NCBI RefSeq assembly: GCF_002286735.1
Contig: NZ_NRTA01000007.1
Span: forward strand, 62,001 to 126,000
DNA from: Leptolyngbya sp. BC1307
Lineage (GTDB): Bacteria; Cyanobacteriota; Cyanobacteriia; Phormidesmidales; Phormidesmidaceae
Direction of reading: 5' to 3'
DNA length: 64,000 nt
The notes below the pieces were generated by a model. That model saw only the letters and a program-made list of their open reading frames with translations. It ran no database searches and was not told where the DNA came from. This document shows, piece by piece, positions 16,277 to 25,172 of this stretch. How positions within the stretch are numbered: the stretch's first letter is position 1; each line of letters starts with the position of its first letter. The position numbers and the translations under genes were made by a program.

Positions 16277-17119
16277 ATGGATATTGGGATTGTTGGATTA
16301 GGGCTGATTGGCGGCTGCTTGGGGCTAGACTTTAAAGCGCTCGGGCACCGCGTCTATGGGGTTGCTCGTCGGTCAGAAACCTGCACTCAGGCACTCAGCC
16401 GTCAGATGGTAGATACGGCCAGCTCAGACTTTGCCGCGCTCAGACCCTGCGAGGTGGTATTTATCTGCACGCCGATCGCCACGCTGGTGCCGGTGGTGGC
16501 TGATCTAGCTCAGGTGCTTGCGCCGGGAACCATCGTCACCGATGTGGGCTCAGTCAAGGCCGCCGTCGTTGACAAGGCGACACGACACTGGCCTCAATTT
16601 GTCGGCGGCCATCCGATGAGTGGTAAAAGCGAAGCGGGTCTGGAGGCAGCCGAACCCGGTATTTTTCGCGATCGCCCCTATGTGATTACTCCGCTTCCCC
16701 AAACTGACCCCACCGCAATCAAAACAGTAGAGCAGCTAGCTCAGCAGCTGGGTTCCCAGCTTTACCGTTGTTCTCCAGCAGCCCACGATCGGGCGGTGGC
16801 CTGGATTTCTCACCTACCGGTCATGGTCAGCGCCAGCTTGATCAGCGCTGCTCTGCAAGAACCGGACCCAGCGGTGCTGACATTAGCACAGCAGCTCGCT
16901 AGCTCTGGGTTTCGAGATACCAGTCGAGTTGGCGGCGGCAATCCGGAGCTAGGGCTGATGATGGCGCAGTACAACCGGGATGCGGTGCTGCGATCGCTCA
17001 GACAATATCAGCAGGCGATCGCCACTACCCTTACCCAAATCGAAGCCCAAGACTGGCCCGCCCTATCTCAGCAGCTCCAGGCCGCTCACCAAGCCCGACC
17101 TCACTTCGTCCCCGACTGA
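16277..17119 (+). CDS. tyrA: Prephenate/arogenate dehydrogenase
   Basis: 280-aa tyrosine-biosynthesis dehydrogenase. The Rossmann signature GIVGLGLIGG is at the N-terminus (ATG at 16277; a TTG lies one codon earlier). It is followed by VFICTPI, VTDVGSVKAAVV, GGHPMSGKSEAGLEAA and the substrate-region HDRAVAWISHLPVM. There is no ACT or chorismate mutase domain, and the length is that of cyanobacterial TyrA. In cyanobacteria this family mostly uses L-arogenate with NADP; that preference is known of the family, not visible here. It converges with a sensor kinase. Confidence 0.92.
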   Translation: MDIGIVGLGLIGGCLGLDFKALGHRVYGVARRSETCTQALSRQMVDTASSDFAALRPCEVVFICTPIATLVPVVADLAQVLAPGTIVTDVGSVKAAVVDKATRHWPQFVGGHPMSGKSEAGLEAAEPGIFRDRPYVITPLPQTDPTAIKTVEQLAQQLGSQLYRCSPAAHDRAVAWISHLPVMVSASLISAALQEPDPAVLTLAQQLASSGFRDTSRVGGGNPELGLMMAQYNRDAVLRSLRQYQQAIATTLTQIEAQDWPALSQQLQAAHQARPHFVPD

Positions 17120-17159
17120 CACAAGCGCTGACACCCAGATGGACAGGCAGGTAAATGGA

Positions 17160-18986
17160 CTAGCCTGTCCCCAGTTCCATCACCGGCTCCTGGTACAGAA
17201 TCGCCGTAAACGTCACGGTCGAACCCAAGCCCTCGCCCATACTGATAAACTGCACCTTGCCGCCCATTGCCTCTACCAGCCGCTGTGAGATTGCCAGCCC
17301 TAACCCGGTTCCTTCATATTGGCGGGTGCGGGCACTGTCCACCTGGCTAAAGGTTTGAAACAGCCGGTCTTGCTTTTCTAAAGACACGCCAATCCCCGTA
17401 TCAGCCACGCTAAATTTCACCAGGCCAGGCCAGGCTTGGTGGTCAAATTCAACCAGCTTAGGCTTAATCTCAGCGCTGATGGTAATGCCGCCCTCATGCG
17501 TGAACTTATTGGCATTGCCGACCAAGTTCAGCAAAACTTGCTTGAGGCGCTGATAGTTGCCATAGAGCTTGACCTCATCCAGGGTCGCTGGCATCACCAC
17601 GGTAAATTCAAGACCGCTTCGCTCGATCAGAGGCCGCAAAGAATTTTCAACTTCAAAGAGCAGCTCCCTCAGGCTGATGGCGCTCATGGGCAAATCCATC
17701 TTGCCCGCTTCAATTTTGGCAATATCAAGAACGTCATTGATTAGGTTCAGCAGATGAATGGCTGAGTTGTGAGATTCTTGAATAAATTCAATTTTCTCCT
17801 CATCGCTATCAGCCATATCGTCGAGCACCAGCCGCAAAAAGCCGATCATGCCGTTCAGCGGCGTTCTCAGTTCGTGAGAGGTGTTGGCCAAAAAGGCGCT
17901 CTTCAGCCGCGAAGCCTCTTCTGCCTGGCGTCTGGCTTCTTCTAGCTCGTCGTGCTTGCGGATGAGCTGGTCGTTAGTCTGGTGCAGAGCCTGAGACTTT
18001 TTGCGCAGCTCCTGGGTGATGTTCTGACTTTCACTGAAGAGTTTGGCATGGGCGATCGCCGTCCCCACCTGGTCGGTCAGCTCCTGGATAAGCTCAATCT
18101 CAAACGGCTGCCAGGGCCGGTAGGGCGGCTGCTGCAGCACTAAAATGCTGTTAGGCCGATGCCGGTAGCAAGTCGCAACGGTGAGCACCGTATAGGGCCG
18201 GTCGTCTTCGCCGCGCTCAAAATCGGAGATCACCGGCTCCAAGCTTTGCAGCGTGTTGGAAAAGTCGGTTTTGAGCGCCAGATCAAACGTCTTCCCCAGG
18301 CAGGGATGAACATCTGCATGGTGATGCTCAGCCACCACGGTGACCGTCTGCATAGCCTCAGAGTAGTCGCAGACCAGACAGCGATCTAAGCTCAGCATAT
18401 TGCCCAACCCGCTCACCGTTTGCTGCCAGATCGTATTGAGATCGAGAGTCTTTCGAATATTAGAGGCTACGCCAGAGAGCAGCGCATAGTAGTAGCTATT
18501 GCCACTCGATCCGTTGCCATTTGACAGCCGCACTTCCGAGAGCTGTGCAATCTCCGGGACGATCCGGCGGCCTACCCCCACGACCGACTCCGTCGGCTCC
18601 TCGCTCTGAGCTAAAGCAGCTTCTGCTGAATTGGCAGGCAGCGGACTGAGCACAAACTCGAAGCTCACCGGCCGGTGACCGCAGCGCACTACACATTGAA
18701 AGGCTTCAGGCTTTTGATTTTCTAGCACCCGCTGCACTCGCTGCAGATAAGGGCCCACCGCGACCGGGCCAAACAGCGCCACCACTGGCTGACCGACGAG
18801 GTCTTCACAGCCTTTACAGTCGTCGGTCTGAGGCCAGTGCAACGACAAAATTTCGCCCTGAGCAGTATGGGCGACTACAAGCACGTCAGCAGGCTCAGGA
18901 GCCATCAATAGCGCACCTGGGTCAGTGCCTTCATGGGACACTGACGTCGGTTCGCTGGAGGAAAAAGGATGGGCAGAACGAGACAT
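17160..18986 (-). CDS. GAF-domain sensor histidine kinase
   Basis: 608-aa soluble sensor kinase. A PAS-like N-terminal region is at about 30-150. A GAF domain is at about 175-325 (RKTLDLNTIWQQTVSGL to TDQVGTAIAHAKLF) and is followed by a coiled coil. The HisKA helix has an intact phospho-acceptor His (NTSHELRTPLNGM). The ATPase domain has NLVGNANKFTHEGG, DTGIGV, FSQVDS and GTGLGLAISQ. There is no receiver or Hpt domain and no transmembrane segment. The chromophore-type Cys is not evident in the GAF, so phytochrome function is not claimed. No response regulator is adjacent. Confidence 0.88.
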   Translation of the reverse strand: MSRSAHPFSSSEPTSVSHEGTDPGALLMAPEPADVLVVAHTAQGEILSLHWPQTDDCKGCEDLVGQPVVALFGPVAVGPYLQRVQRVLENQKPEAFQCVVRCGHRPVSFEFVLSPLPANSAEAALAQSEEPTESVVGVGRRIVPEIAQLSEVRLSNGNGSSGNSYYYALLSGVASNIRKTLDLNTIWQQTVSGLGNMLSLDRCLVCDYSEAMQTVTVVAEHHHADVHPCLGKTFDLALKTDFSNTLQSLEPVISDFERGEDDRPYTVLTVATCYRHRPNSILVLQQPPYRPWQPFEIELIQELTDQVGTAIAHAKLFSESQNITQELRKKSQALHQTNDQLIRKHDELEEARRQAEEASRLKSAFLANTSHELRTPLNGMIGFLRLVLDDMADSDEEKIEFIQESHNSAIHLLNLINDVLDIAKIEAGKMDLPMSAISLRELLFEVENSLRPLIERSGLEFTVVMPATLDEVKLYGNYQRLKQVLLNLVGNANKFTHEGGITISAEIKPKLVEFDHQAWPGLVKFSVADTGIGVSLEKQDRLFQTFSQVDSARTRQYEGTGLGLAISQRLVEAMGGKVQFISMGEGLGSTVTFTAILYQEPVMELGTG

Positions 18987-19489
18987 CGCTCTAAAATTAA
19001 CGGCTTATACGCATAGCCAGGGCAGGCATCAGGCGGCAGCAGATGGGGAGCAGCGCAAGCTCTCAGACCAGAGTATGCTTCAGAGCTGCTAACCCTGAAA
19101 ACCTGAGCGAATGCTTAAAGGCTAGCCACATTTAAGCATTTTAAGTAGATGACTGGGTCAAAGCGCGATCTGCCATCCGCCTGACGGATGGCCCTACAGC
19201 ACTCGCATTAATCAGCTATGAGGCCGAGGAGCCGGGCTCTGGAAGGACATTTGCAGAAAAAGCAGTTACCTTCATATCTGAACGCTTTTCTAGCATCCTT
19301 TCATCAAGACTATCGCTTATTGGCTAAGATCGCGGGAAATAGGTAGTCCCTTTCCAGCGCTAATGGCCTGCTGTTCTTTTCTCCTCTCTTTTTACAGAAC
19401 CCACTTGCGCACTCAGATCCTCACCCTAGGATTTAGTATTAAGCTTAGGTTCTGCATTTCTTGTAGTCCATTGTTTCAGCGGCCTCTTC
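18987..19489. other. Intergenic region between sensor kinase and lepA
   Basis: 503 bp between divergent genes. The only clear structure is a perfect 8-bp-stem hairpin at 19172-19192. The lepA promoter is likely in the AT-rich last 130 bp, but I cannot place it. No ORF or RNA gene was recognised. Confidence 0.5.
19172..19192. repeat. Hairpin GCCATCCG-N5-CGGATGGC (dispersed repeat, copy 2)
   Basis: A perfect 8-bp stem with a 5-nt loop (CCTGA). The inner 17 bp match the hairpin at 13053-13069 except for one loop base. There is no T-run after it. Confidence 0.6.
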
Positions 19490-21304
19490 ATGACCGATGT
19501 ACCCGTTTCGCGCCTGCGTAATTTCTCTATCATTGCCCATATTGATCACGGTAAGTCAACGCTGGCTGACCGGCTTTTGCAGACGACGGGTACGGTGAGT
19601 GATCGCGACATGAAAGCCCAGTTCCTCGACTCTATGGATATTGAGCGGGAGCGCGGCATCACCATCAAGCTTCAGGCTGCTCGGATGAATTACACCGCTA
19701 AAGACGGCGAAGTGTATGTGCTGAATCTGATCGACACACCCGGCCATGTGGACTTCACTTACGAAGTATCCCGGTCGCTAGCGGCTTGCGAAGGGGCGCT
19801 ACTGGTAGTCGATGCCTCTCAGGGCGTCGAAGCCCAAACCCTGGCTAATGTCTACCTGGCCATCGACAATGACTTAGAAATCATTCCGGTACTGAACAAA
19901 GTAGACCTGCCGGGGGCTGAGCCCGAACGGGTCCGGCAGGAAATCGAAGAAGTCGTTGGTCTTGACTGCAGCGGTGCCATCTTAGCGTCAGCCAAAGAAG
20001 GTATCGGCATTAACGAGATTTTAGAGTCGATTGTCTACCTAGTGCCGCCCCCAGCTGATACGACCGCCAACCCGATGCGGGCGCTGATTTTCGATAGCTA
20101 TTACGACAGCTATCGAGGCGTAATTATCTATTTTCGGGTGACCGATGGGGTGGTTAATAAGCGCGATCGCATTCGCCTGATGGCCTCCGGCAAAGAGTAC
20201 GACATCGACGAACTTGGTGTACTCTCGCCCAATCAGGTACAGGTTGATGAACTGCACGCTGGCGAAGTCGGCTATATTGCCGCCTCGATCAAATCGGTCG
20301 AAGATGCCAGGGTCGGCGATACAATCACGCTGGTGAAAGCACCCGCCGTCGAACCGCTTGCAGGCTATGTCAAAGCCAAGCCGATGGTCTTTTGCGGCCT
20401 GTTCCCTACCGACTCCGACCAGTACGAAGACCTGCGCGAAGCCCTGGATAAACTCCGCCTCAACGATGCCGCTTTGCAGTATGAACCTGAGACTTCTAGT
20501 GCCATGGGCTTTGGCTTTCGCTGTGGCTTTCTGGGACTGCTCCATATGGAAATCGTGCAAGAGCGTCTAGAGCGAGAGTACGACTTGGACCTGATTACGA
20601 CTGCGCCCTCAGTGATCTACCGGGTGACCGATATCAAGGGTGACGTGATCGAAATCGATAACCCAAGCCTGCTACCAGACCCGCAGTACCGCGAAAAAAT
20701 TGAAGAGCCCTACGTCAAAGTTGACATCATTACCCCAGAAGAATTTGTTGGCACCCTGATGGAGCTGTGCCAGAGCCGCCGGGGCGATTTTCAAAATATG
20801 AAATATCTGACGCCGGGGCGCACCACGCTGATGTACGAAATTCCTTTGGCAGAAGTCGTCACCGACTTTTTTGACCAGATGAAGTCGCGCAGCCGGGGCT
20901 ATGCCAGCATGGAATATCAGCTTATGGGCTACCGGGCCAATCCCTTAGTCAAGCTCGATGTGATGATCAATGGGGATAAAGTTGACCCGCTAGCGGCGAT
21001 TGTCCACAGAGATAAAGCCTATTACGTGGGCCGCGCCCTCACCGAAAAACTCAAAGAGCTGATTCCCCGGCACCAGTTCAAAATTCCCGTTCAGGCTTCC
21101 ATTGGCAGCCGGATTATTGCTAGTGAAAGCATTCCGGCTCTGCGTAAGGACGTGCTAGCCAAGTGCTACGGCGGCGATATCTCCCGTAAGAAAAAGCTGC
21201 TCAAGAAGCAGGCAAAAGGCAAAAAGCGACTGAAGTCGATTGGCACAGTAGATGTGCCTCAAGAAGCTTTTATGGCTGTACTCAAGCTAACGCCTAGCAG
21301 TTAA
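19490..21304 (+). CDS. lepA: Elongation factor 4 (LepA)
   Basis: 604-aa translational GTPase that back-translocates or remodels stalled ribosomes. G1 is [15 protein letters not shown] (residues 16-30), switch II is DTPGHVDF, and G4 is NKVDLPGA. The LepA-specific C-terminal domain ends with [19 protein letters not shown], which inserts near the peptidyl-transferase centre. The length is normal for the family. The stop codon lies within a 16-bp tandem duplication, and a weak hairpin follows. Confidence 0.97.
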   Translation: MTDVPVSRLRNFSIIAHIDHGKSTLADRLLQTTGTVSDRDMKAQFLDSMDIERERGITIKLQAARMNYTAKDGEVYVLNLIDTPGHVDFTYEVSRSLAACEGALLVVDASQGVEAQTLANVYLAIDNDLEIIPVLNKVDLPGAEPERVRQEIEEVVGLDCSGAILASAKEGIGINEILESIVYLVPPPADTTANPMRALIFDSYYDSYRGVIIYFRVTDGVVNKRDRIRLMASGKEYDIDELGVLSPNQVQVDELHAGEVGYIAASIKSVEDARVGDTITLVKAPAVEPLAGYVKAKPMVFCGLFPTDSDQYEDLREALDKLRLNDAALQYEPETSSAMGFGFRCGFLGLLHMEIVQERLEREYDLDLITTAPSVIYRVTDIKGDVIEIDNPSLLPDPQYREKIEEPYVKVDIITPEEFVGTLMELCQSRRGDFQNMKYLTPGRTTLMYEIPLAEVVTDFFDQMKSRSRGYASMEYQLMGYRANPLVKLDVMINGDKVDPLAAIVHRDKAYYVGRALTEKLKELIPRHQFKIPVQASIGSRIIASESIPALRKDVLAKCYGGDISRKKKLLKKQAKGKKRLKSIGTVDVPQEAFMAVLKLTPSS

Positions 21305-21330
21305 GTCAATAAGAAGTTAAGTCAATAGAA
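21299..21330. repeat. 16-bp tandem duplication over the lepA stop codon
   Basis: Two near-identical copies of agttaagtcaataaga. The first contains the lepA TAA stop (21302-21304) and the second repeats it 16 bp later in another frame. Confidence 0.85.
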
Positions 21331-21836
21331 CCCCTTCAGGCAGTTCATATGAGCTGCCTCTCTAGGCCGCAAATCAGGTGAGCTGACCCTTCTACTACAT
21401 AGAAGCACGGAGAAAGTCAGTGAATTCTTGATAAAGAATCGAACATTTTGGGTATTGATAAAAACGGTTGAAGTTTTGGTGAAACCGAGCGACTGGGTTA
21501 TTCGAATTAGAAAAACTTTGCTACATTTTTAGACAGTTTCGGGCGGTCGTGAGTGCTCGCTAGGGTTTGCCGCAGTCACTTTTTGGGCCATTTTTCCTCG
21601 ATGTACGTCTAACTTCTAGGTAAATTGCTCCAGGGTCGCTAGGTGCCCCACTAACGGATCATTCTGACGGGCGAAAGACGGCCTGCCGCAAAACTTAGGT
21701 GGAGTATTGCCAGCCGGAGCATTTATACCAGCTAAGGCAGCATCGGGCACAGGGTTGCCGATTGAGTTAAGGCGCTCGCTGAGGCTTTGGCCCCTGCTGC
21801 AAGTCCACTGTTAAATGTCCTATCAGACAATTCTCT
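21331..21836. other. Intergenic region upstream of the UDP-xylose synthase gene
   Basis: About 500 bp of non-coding DNA between lepA and the epimerase gene, both forward. An AT-rich block at about 21425-21535 could contain a promoter. The rest is GC-richer and unstructured to my eye. No ORF or recognisable riboswitch was found. Confidence 0.4.
21338..21359 (+). terminator. Weak hairpin after lepA
   Basis: The arms aggcagttcat and atgagctgcct pair nearly perfectly (one G-U), but with almost no loop and no U-tract afterwards. Possible terminator or mRNA end; low confidence. Confidence 0.35.
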
Positions 21837-22814
21837 ATGAAAATTTTAGTCACCGGGGGCGCTGGTTTTATCGGCTCCCATCTGATTGATCGGCTAATGG
21901 AAGCTAACCACGAGGTTATCTGTTTAGATAATTTTTATACCGGGCACAAGCGCAATATTTTGCGCTGGATGGATCACCCTTATTTCGAACTGATTCGTCA
22001 CGATATCACTGAGCCGATTCGCCTGGAGGTCGATCAGATTTATCATTTGGCCTGTCCTGCTTCGCCAGTGCACTATCAGTACAACCCGGTGAAAACAGTT
22101 AAGACCAACGTCCTGGGTACGCTGAATATGCTGGGTCTAGCCAAGCGGGTGAAAGCTCGGTTTTTCCTGGCGTCTACCTCAGAGGTTTACGGCGATCCAG
22201 AAGTTCATCCTCAGCCAGAAGAATATCGCGGCAGCGTTAACCCTATTGGCATTCGCAGTTGCTACGACGAAGGAAAGCGGATGGCTGAAACACTGGCCTT
22301 TGACTATCATCGGCAAAACGATGTAGACATTCGGGTAGTGCGAATTTTTAATACCTACGGCCCGCGCATGTTAGAAAACGATGGTCGGGTCGTCAGCAAT
22401 TTTATCGTTCAGGCCCTCAGTGGTCAGCCCTTGACTGTCTATGGTGATGGCTCTCAGACCCGCAGCTTTTGCTATGTCTCAGATTTAGTGGAGGGGTTCA
22501 TCCGCCTGATGAACAGCAACCAGACAGGGCCGATCAATATCGGCAACCCTGGGGAATACACCATTTTGCAGCTGGCTCAAACCATTCAGCAGATGGTTAA
22601 TCCCAACGTAGAGGTGCAGTATCGGCCTTTGCCTCAGGACGATCCTCGCCGCCGCCAGCCGGATATTACGAAAGCGGCGCAGCTCTTGGGCTGGCAGCCA
22701 ACGGTGGAGCTGCGCCCTGGGCTCGAAAGAACGATTGCTGACTTTCGCGATCGCATGACAGCTAACGGTACCGTGAGCCAAGACTTGAGCGGGACGACGG
22801 TAACCGCGTCTTAG
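21837..22814 (+). CDS. UDP-glucuronate decarboxylase (UDP-xylose synthase) family, NAD-dependent
   Basis: 325-aa extended SDR enzyme. The NAD motif GGAGFIGS is at residues 7-14, [11 protein letters not shown] follows, and the [14 protein letters not shown] segment is characteristic of UDP-xylose synthases. The catalytic YxxxK is Tyr143-Lys147 in SCYDEGKR. It is followed 67 bp later by ugd, which makes its expected substrate UDP-glucuronate. The pair would supply UDP-xylose for surface polysaccharide. dTDP-glucose dehydratase or another epimerase activity is less likely given these motifs and the neighbour. Confidence 0.88.
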   Translation: MKILVTGGAGFIGSHLIDRLMEANHEVICLDNFYTGHKRNILRWMDHPYFELIRHDITEPIRLEVDQIYHLACPASPVHYQYNPVKTVKTNVLGTLNMLGLAKRVKARFFLASTSEVYGDPEVHPQPEEYRGSVNPIGIRSCYDEGKRMAETLAFDYHRQNDVDIRVVRIFNTYGPRMLENDGRVVSNFIVQALSGQPLTVYGDGSQTRSFCYVSDLVEGFIRLMNSNQTGPINIGNPGEYTILQLAQTIQQMVNPNVEVQYRPLPQDDPRRRQPDITKAAQLLGWQPTVELRPGLERTIADFRDRMTANGTVSQDLSGTTVTAS

Positions 22815-22881
22815 CGACTGGCATCTGAGAGATACTTTGATTCGCTATTGAATTGTTCATCATTTAGAGAGCTTTACCATC

Positions 22882-24267
22882 ATGCGTGTTTGTGTCATTG
22901 GAACTGGTTACGTTGGCCTAGTAACTGGAGTGTGTCTATCTCATATTGGTCACCACGTTATCTGTGTTGACAACAACGAAGAAAAAGTGCAGCTGATGAA
23001 ATCGGGCCAGTCTCCGATTTATGAGCCGGGTTTGTCTGATTTGATGAAGTCTTCTATGGCTTCTGGCAATCTGGAATTTACGGCTGATCTGGGCGCAGGT
23101 GTCAGTCACGGCGATATTCTGTTTATTGCCGTAGGGACACCGGCGCTGCCGACTGGCGAAAGCGATACTCGCTATGTTGAGGCGGTAGCTCGCGGTATTG
23201 GTGAGCACCTGAACGGTGGCTATAAGGTGATTGTCAACAAGTCTACGGTGCCCATTGGCTCGGGCGACTGGGTGCGCATGATTGTTTTAGACGGCATTGC
23301 TGAGCGGCAAAAAGTGCCAGTAGCTGCAGGCGTCGGTGGGGGCAGCAAGCCAGAGGCAGCAGCGGCCTTTGATGTGGTCAGCAACCCTGAATTTTTGCGC
23401 GAAGGTTCGGCTGTACACGACACCTTTAACCCCGACCGGATCGTGCTGGGCAGCGGCAGCGAGCAGGCGATCGCCATGATGAAAGAACTCTACACCCCTA
23501 TCGTAGAGCGCAAGTTTGCTGAAGACGCTAGCCTACCGAATGTCCCGGTAGTCGTCACCGACCTCAGCTCAGCAGAGATGGTGAAGTATGCCTCTAACGC
23601 TTTTCTGGCAACCAAGATCAGCTTTATTAATGAGGTGGCGAATATTTGCGATCGCGTCGGCGCAGACGTGACCCAAGTCGCTCAGGGCATCGGTTTAGAC
23701 TCTCGTATTGGCAGTAAGTTTTTGCAGGCGGGCATCGGCTGGGGCGGATCTTGCTTTCCTAAAGACGTTTCGGCACTGGTACACACTGCTGATGACTACG
23801 GCTACGAAGCAGAGCTGCTAAAGTCTACGATTCGAGTAAATGATCGTCAGCGACTGCTCACCGTCGAAAAACTGCAGCAGGTGCTGAAAATTTTGAAGGG
23901 CAAGACCGTGGGCCTGCTGGGTCTGACCTTTAAGCCAGATACCGACGATATGCGCGATGCCCCTTCGCTAATCATGATCGAGAGCCTCAACCGGCTGGGC
24001 GCAAAGGTCAAAGCCTACGACCCGATTGTCTCTCAGAGCGGCATCCGCAATGGGCTCTCTGGCGTCATTGTAGAAACCGATCCTGAGCGGTTAGCCGATG
24101 GTTGCGACGCGTTAGTACTGGTCACCGACTGGGCTAACTTTAGAGAGCTTGACTACGTCAAAATGGCCAGCTTGATGAACGCCCCGGTGATGATTGACGG
24201 TCGCAACTTCCTCGATCAGGCCAAGCTAGAAAAAGCAGGCTTCCGCTACCTCGGCATTGGCCGCTAA
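22882..24267 (+). CDS. ugd: UDP-glucose 6-dehydrogenase
   Basis: 461-aa enzyme oxidising UDP-glucose to UDP-glucuronate with two NAD. The N-terminal GTGYVGLVTGVCLS binds NAD, and NPEFLREGSAV is the central family motif. The catalytic Cys is at about residue 291 in GWGGSCFPKD. The C-terminal LTFKPDTDDMRDAPS is also conserved. It shares an operon with the upstream decarboxylase gene and ends in a strong terminator. An insertion of about 10 residues relative to shorter family members (VAAGVGGGSKPEAA region) is a plausible surface loop. Confidence 0.95.
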   Translation: MRVCVIGTGYVGLVTGVCLSHIGHHVICVDNNEEKVQLMKSGQSPIYEPGLSDLMKSSMASGNLEFTADLGAGVSHGDILFIAVGTPALPTGESDTRYVEAVARGIGEHLNGGYKVIVNKSTVPIGSGDWVRMIVLDGIAERQKVPVAAGVGGGSKPEAAAAFDVVSNPEFLREGSAVHDTFNPDRIVLGSGSEQAIAMMKELYTPIVERKFAEDASLPNVPVVVTDLSSAEMVKYASNAFLATKISFINEVANICDRVGADVTQVAQGIGLDSRIGSKFLQAGIGWGGSCFPKDVSALVHTADDYGYEAELLKSTIRVNDRQRLLTVEKLQQVLKILKGKTVGLLGLTFKPDTDDMRDAPSLIMIESLNRLGAKVKAYDPIVSQSGIRNGLSGVIVETDPERLADGCDALVLVTDWANFRELDYVKMASLMNAPVMIDGRNFLDQAKLEKAGFRYLGIGR

Positions 24268-24310
24268 GCATCGGTTAGCCTAACTCGGCTCAATGACCTG
24301 CCTAATGGAA

Positions 24311-24348
24311 AGCCCCCAGCTTCTCTGTAATCTGAAGAGCTGGGGGCT
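24311..24348. terminator. Strong bidirectional terminator hairpin after ugd
   Basis: An 11-bp perfect stem, AGCCCCCAGCT/AGCTGGGGGCT, with a 16-nt loop lies between convergent ugd and the YbjN-like gene. T-rich sequence follows on the plus strand and TTT on the minus strand, so it can serve both genes. Confidence 0.8.
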
Positions 24349-24403
24349 TCGTCTATATCTTTTGAGATGAGTCTCTATAAAATCAGTTTTTATAAGACGA
24401 AAC

Positions 24404-24877
24404 CTACGATGACCAGCGCTCCAGCGCCCTCTGTCCGCCCCAGCGGGCGACGATTTCGTCATCATAGTCATCGGCGATGCGAATGACGGTCGCGACCGAA
24501 TGACTCAGCTCAATCTGGTCACAGGTAGATCCGACCAGGCTGTGTTCAAAGACGATGTCGTTTTCGCCATCCAGGGCAAAGCGGCCAAAGTGTATGCCGT
24601 TATTGGCACGCAGCAGATAGTAGCTCAGCTCCGGGGTGACGTTAATATCGGTCACGACAAAAGAGCGAGTGGTGATCAGGGCGTCATTATCGCCCCAGGG
24701 CACTACCCGCGTAGAAGCAACGGCAGAACCAATCGTAACGATAAACAGCGGCTCGTCTTCAAATACCACCGTCGCTTCGCCGAAGAGATCTTTAATCCAG
24801 GGCACAATTCTTTGGTAGCAGGCCCGCTGCGCGTTACTTTCAAATTCCATCAGCACCGAAAAATTATAATGAACCAC
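24404..24877 (-). CDS. YbjN-domain / T3SS-chaperone-like protein
   Basis: 157-aa soluble acidic protein with no signal peptide or membrane segment. The pattern resembles YbjN or CesT-like chaperone folds found widely in cyanobacteria: alternating beta strands such as ATVVFEDEPLFIVTIGS, ALITTRSFVVTDINVT, YYLLRANNGIHFGRFALDGENDIVFEHSLVG and a final helix. The middle segment NGIHFGRFALD, with DIVFEHSLVG, is the most family-like. Function is unknown; a peptide-binding chaperone role is a family-level guess. It converges on ugd. Confidence 0.65.
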   Translation of the reverse strand: MVHYNFSVLMEFESNAQRACYQRIVPWIKDLFGEATVVFEDEPLFIVTIGSAVASTRVVPWGDNDALITTRSFVVTDINVTPELSYYLLRANNGIHFGRFALDGENDIVFEHSLVGSTCDQIELSHSVATVIRIADDYDDEIVARWGGQRALERWSS

Positions 24878-24999
24878 TTTTATTCTCTCACTAATTAATG
24901 GTATCCCCTGGCTGTCGCTGCCACTATGCTTGAAGGATTAGCGCGAACTTGAAACATACCTTTAAAGATTTATCACGGTCTAGCAGCGTTTTTCTGCGT

Positions 25000-25015
25000 A
25001 GCTTTTGCAAAAGCT
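25000..25015. promoter_or_regulatory. 16-bp perfect palindrome AGCTTTTGCAAAAGCT
   Basis: A perfect palindrome in the 295-bp intergenic region between the divergent YbjN-like gene and the GTPase gene. Its symmetry and position suggest an operator for a dimeric regulator. I do not recognise the regulator. Confidence 0.4.
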
Positions 25016-25172
25016 TTGGTTTTGTTTGGCTTGAGCGCGGCTAAAGATTAGGCCCGGCGCGGTTTTTTCACTATCGCCACCCAATCCGCGGGTGGATGAC
25101 TATGCTTGTATGGGTGAGATCTTTTGCTCAGTCGTTGGGCTGATCAAACAGCCGCATTTTTTCTCAATTCTT

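Noticed and set aside
20039-20560. 173-codon open frame antisense to lepA
   Set aside because: It is a mirror of a highly conserved coding region; the composition reflects the lepA codons and it has no protein-family features or ribosome site.
24500-24898. 132-codon frame opposite the YbjN-like gene
   Set aside because: The minus-strand frame has a convincing alternating-strand protein pattern and ends before the ugd terminator; the plus-strand frame does not.
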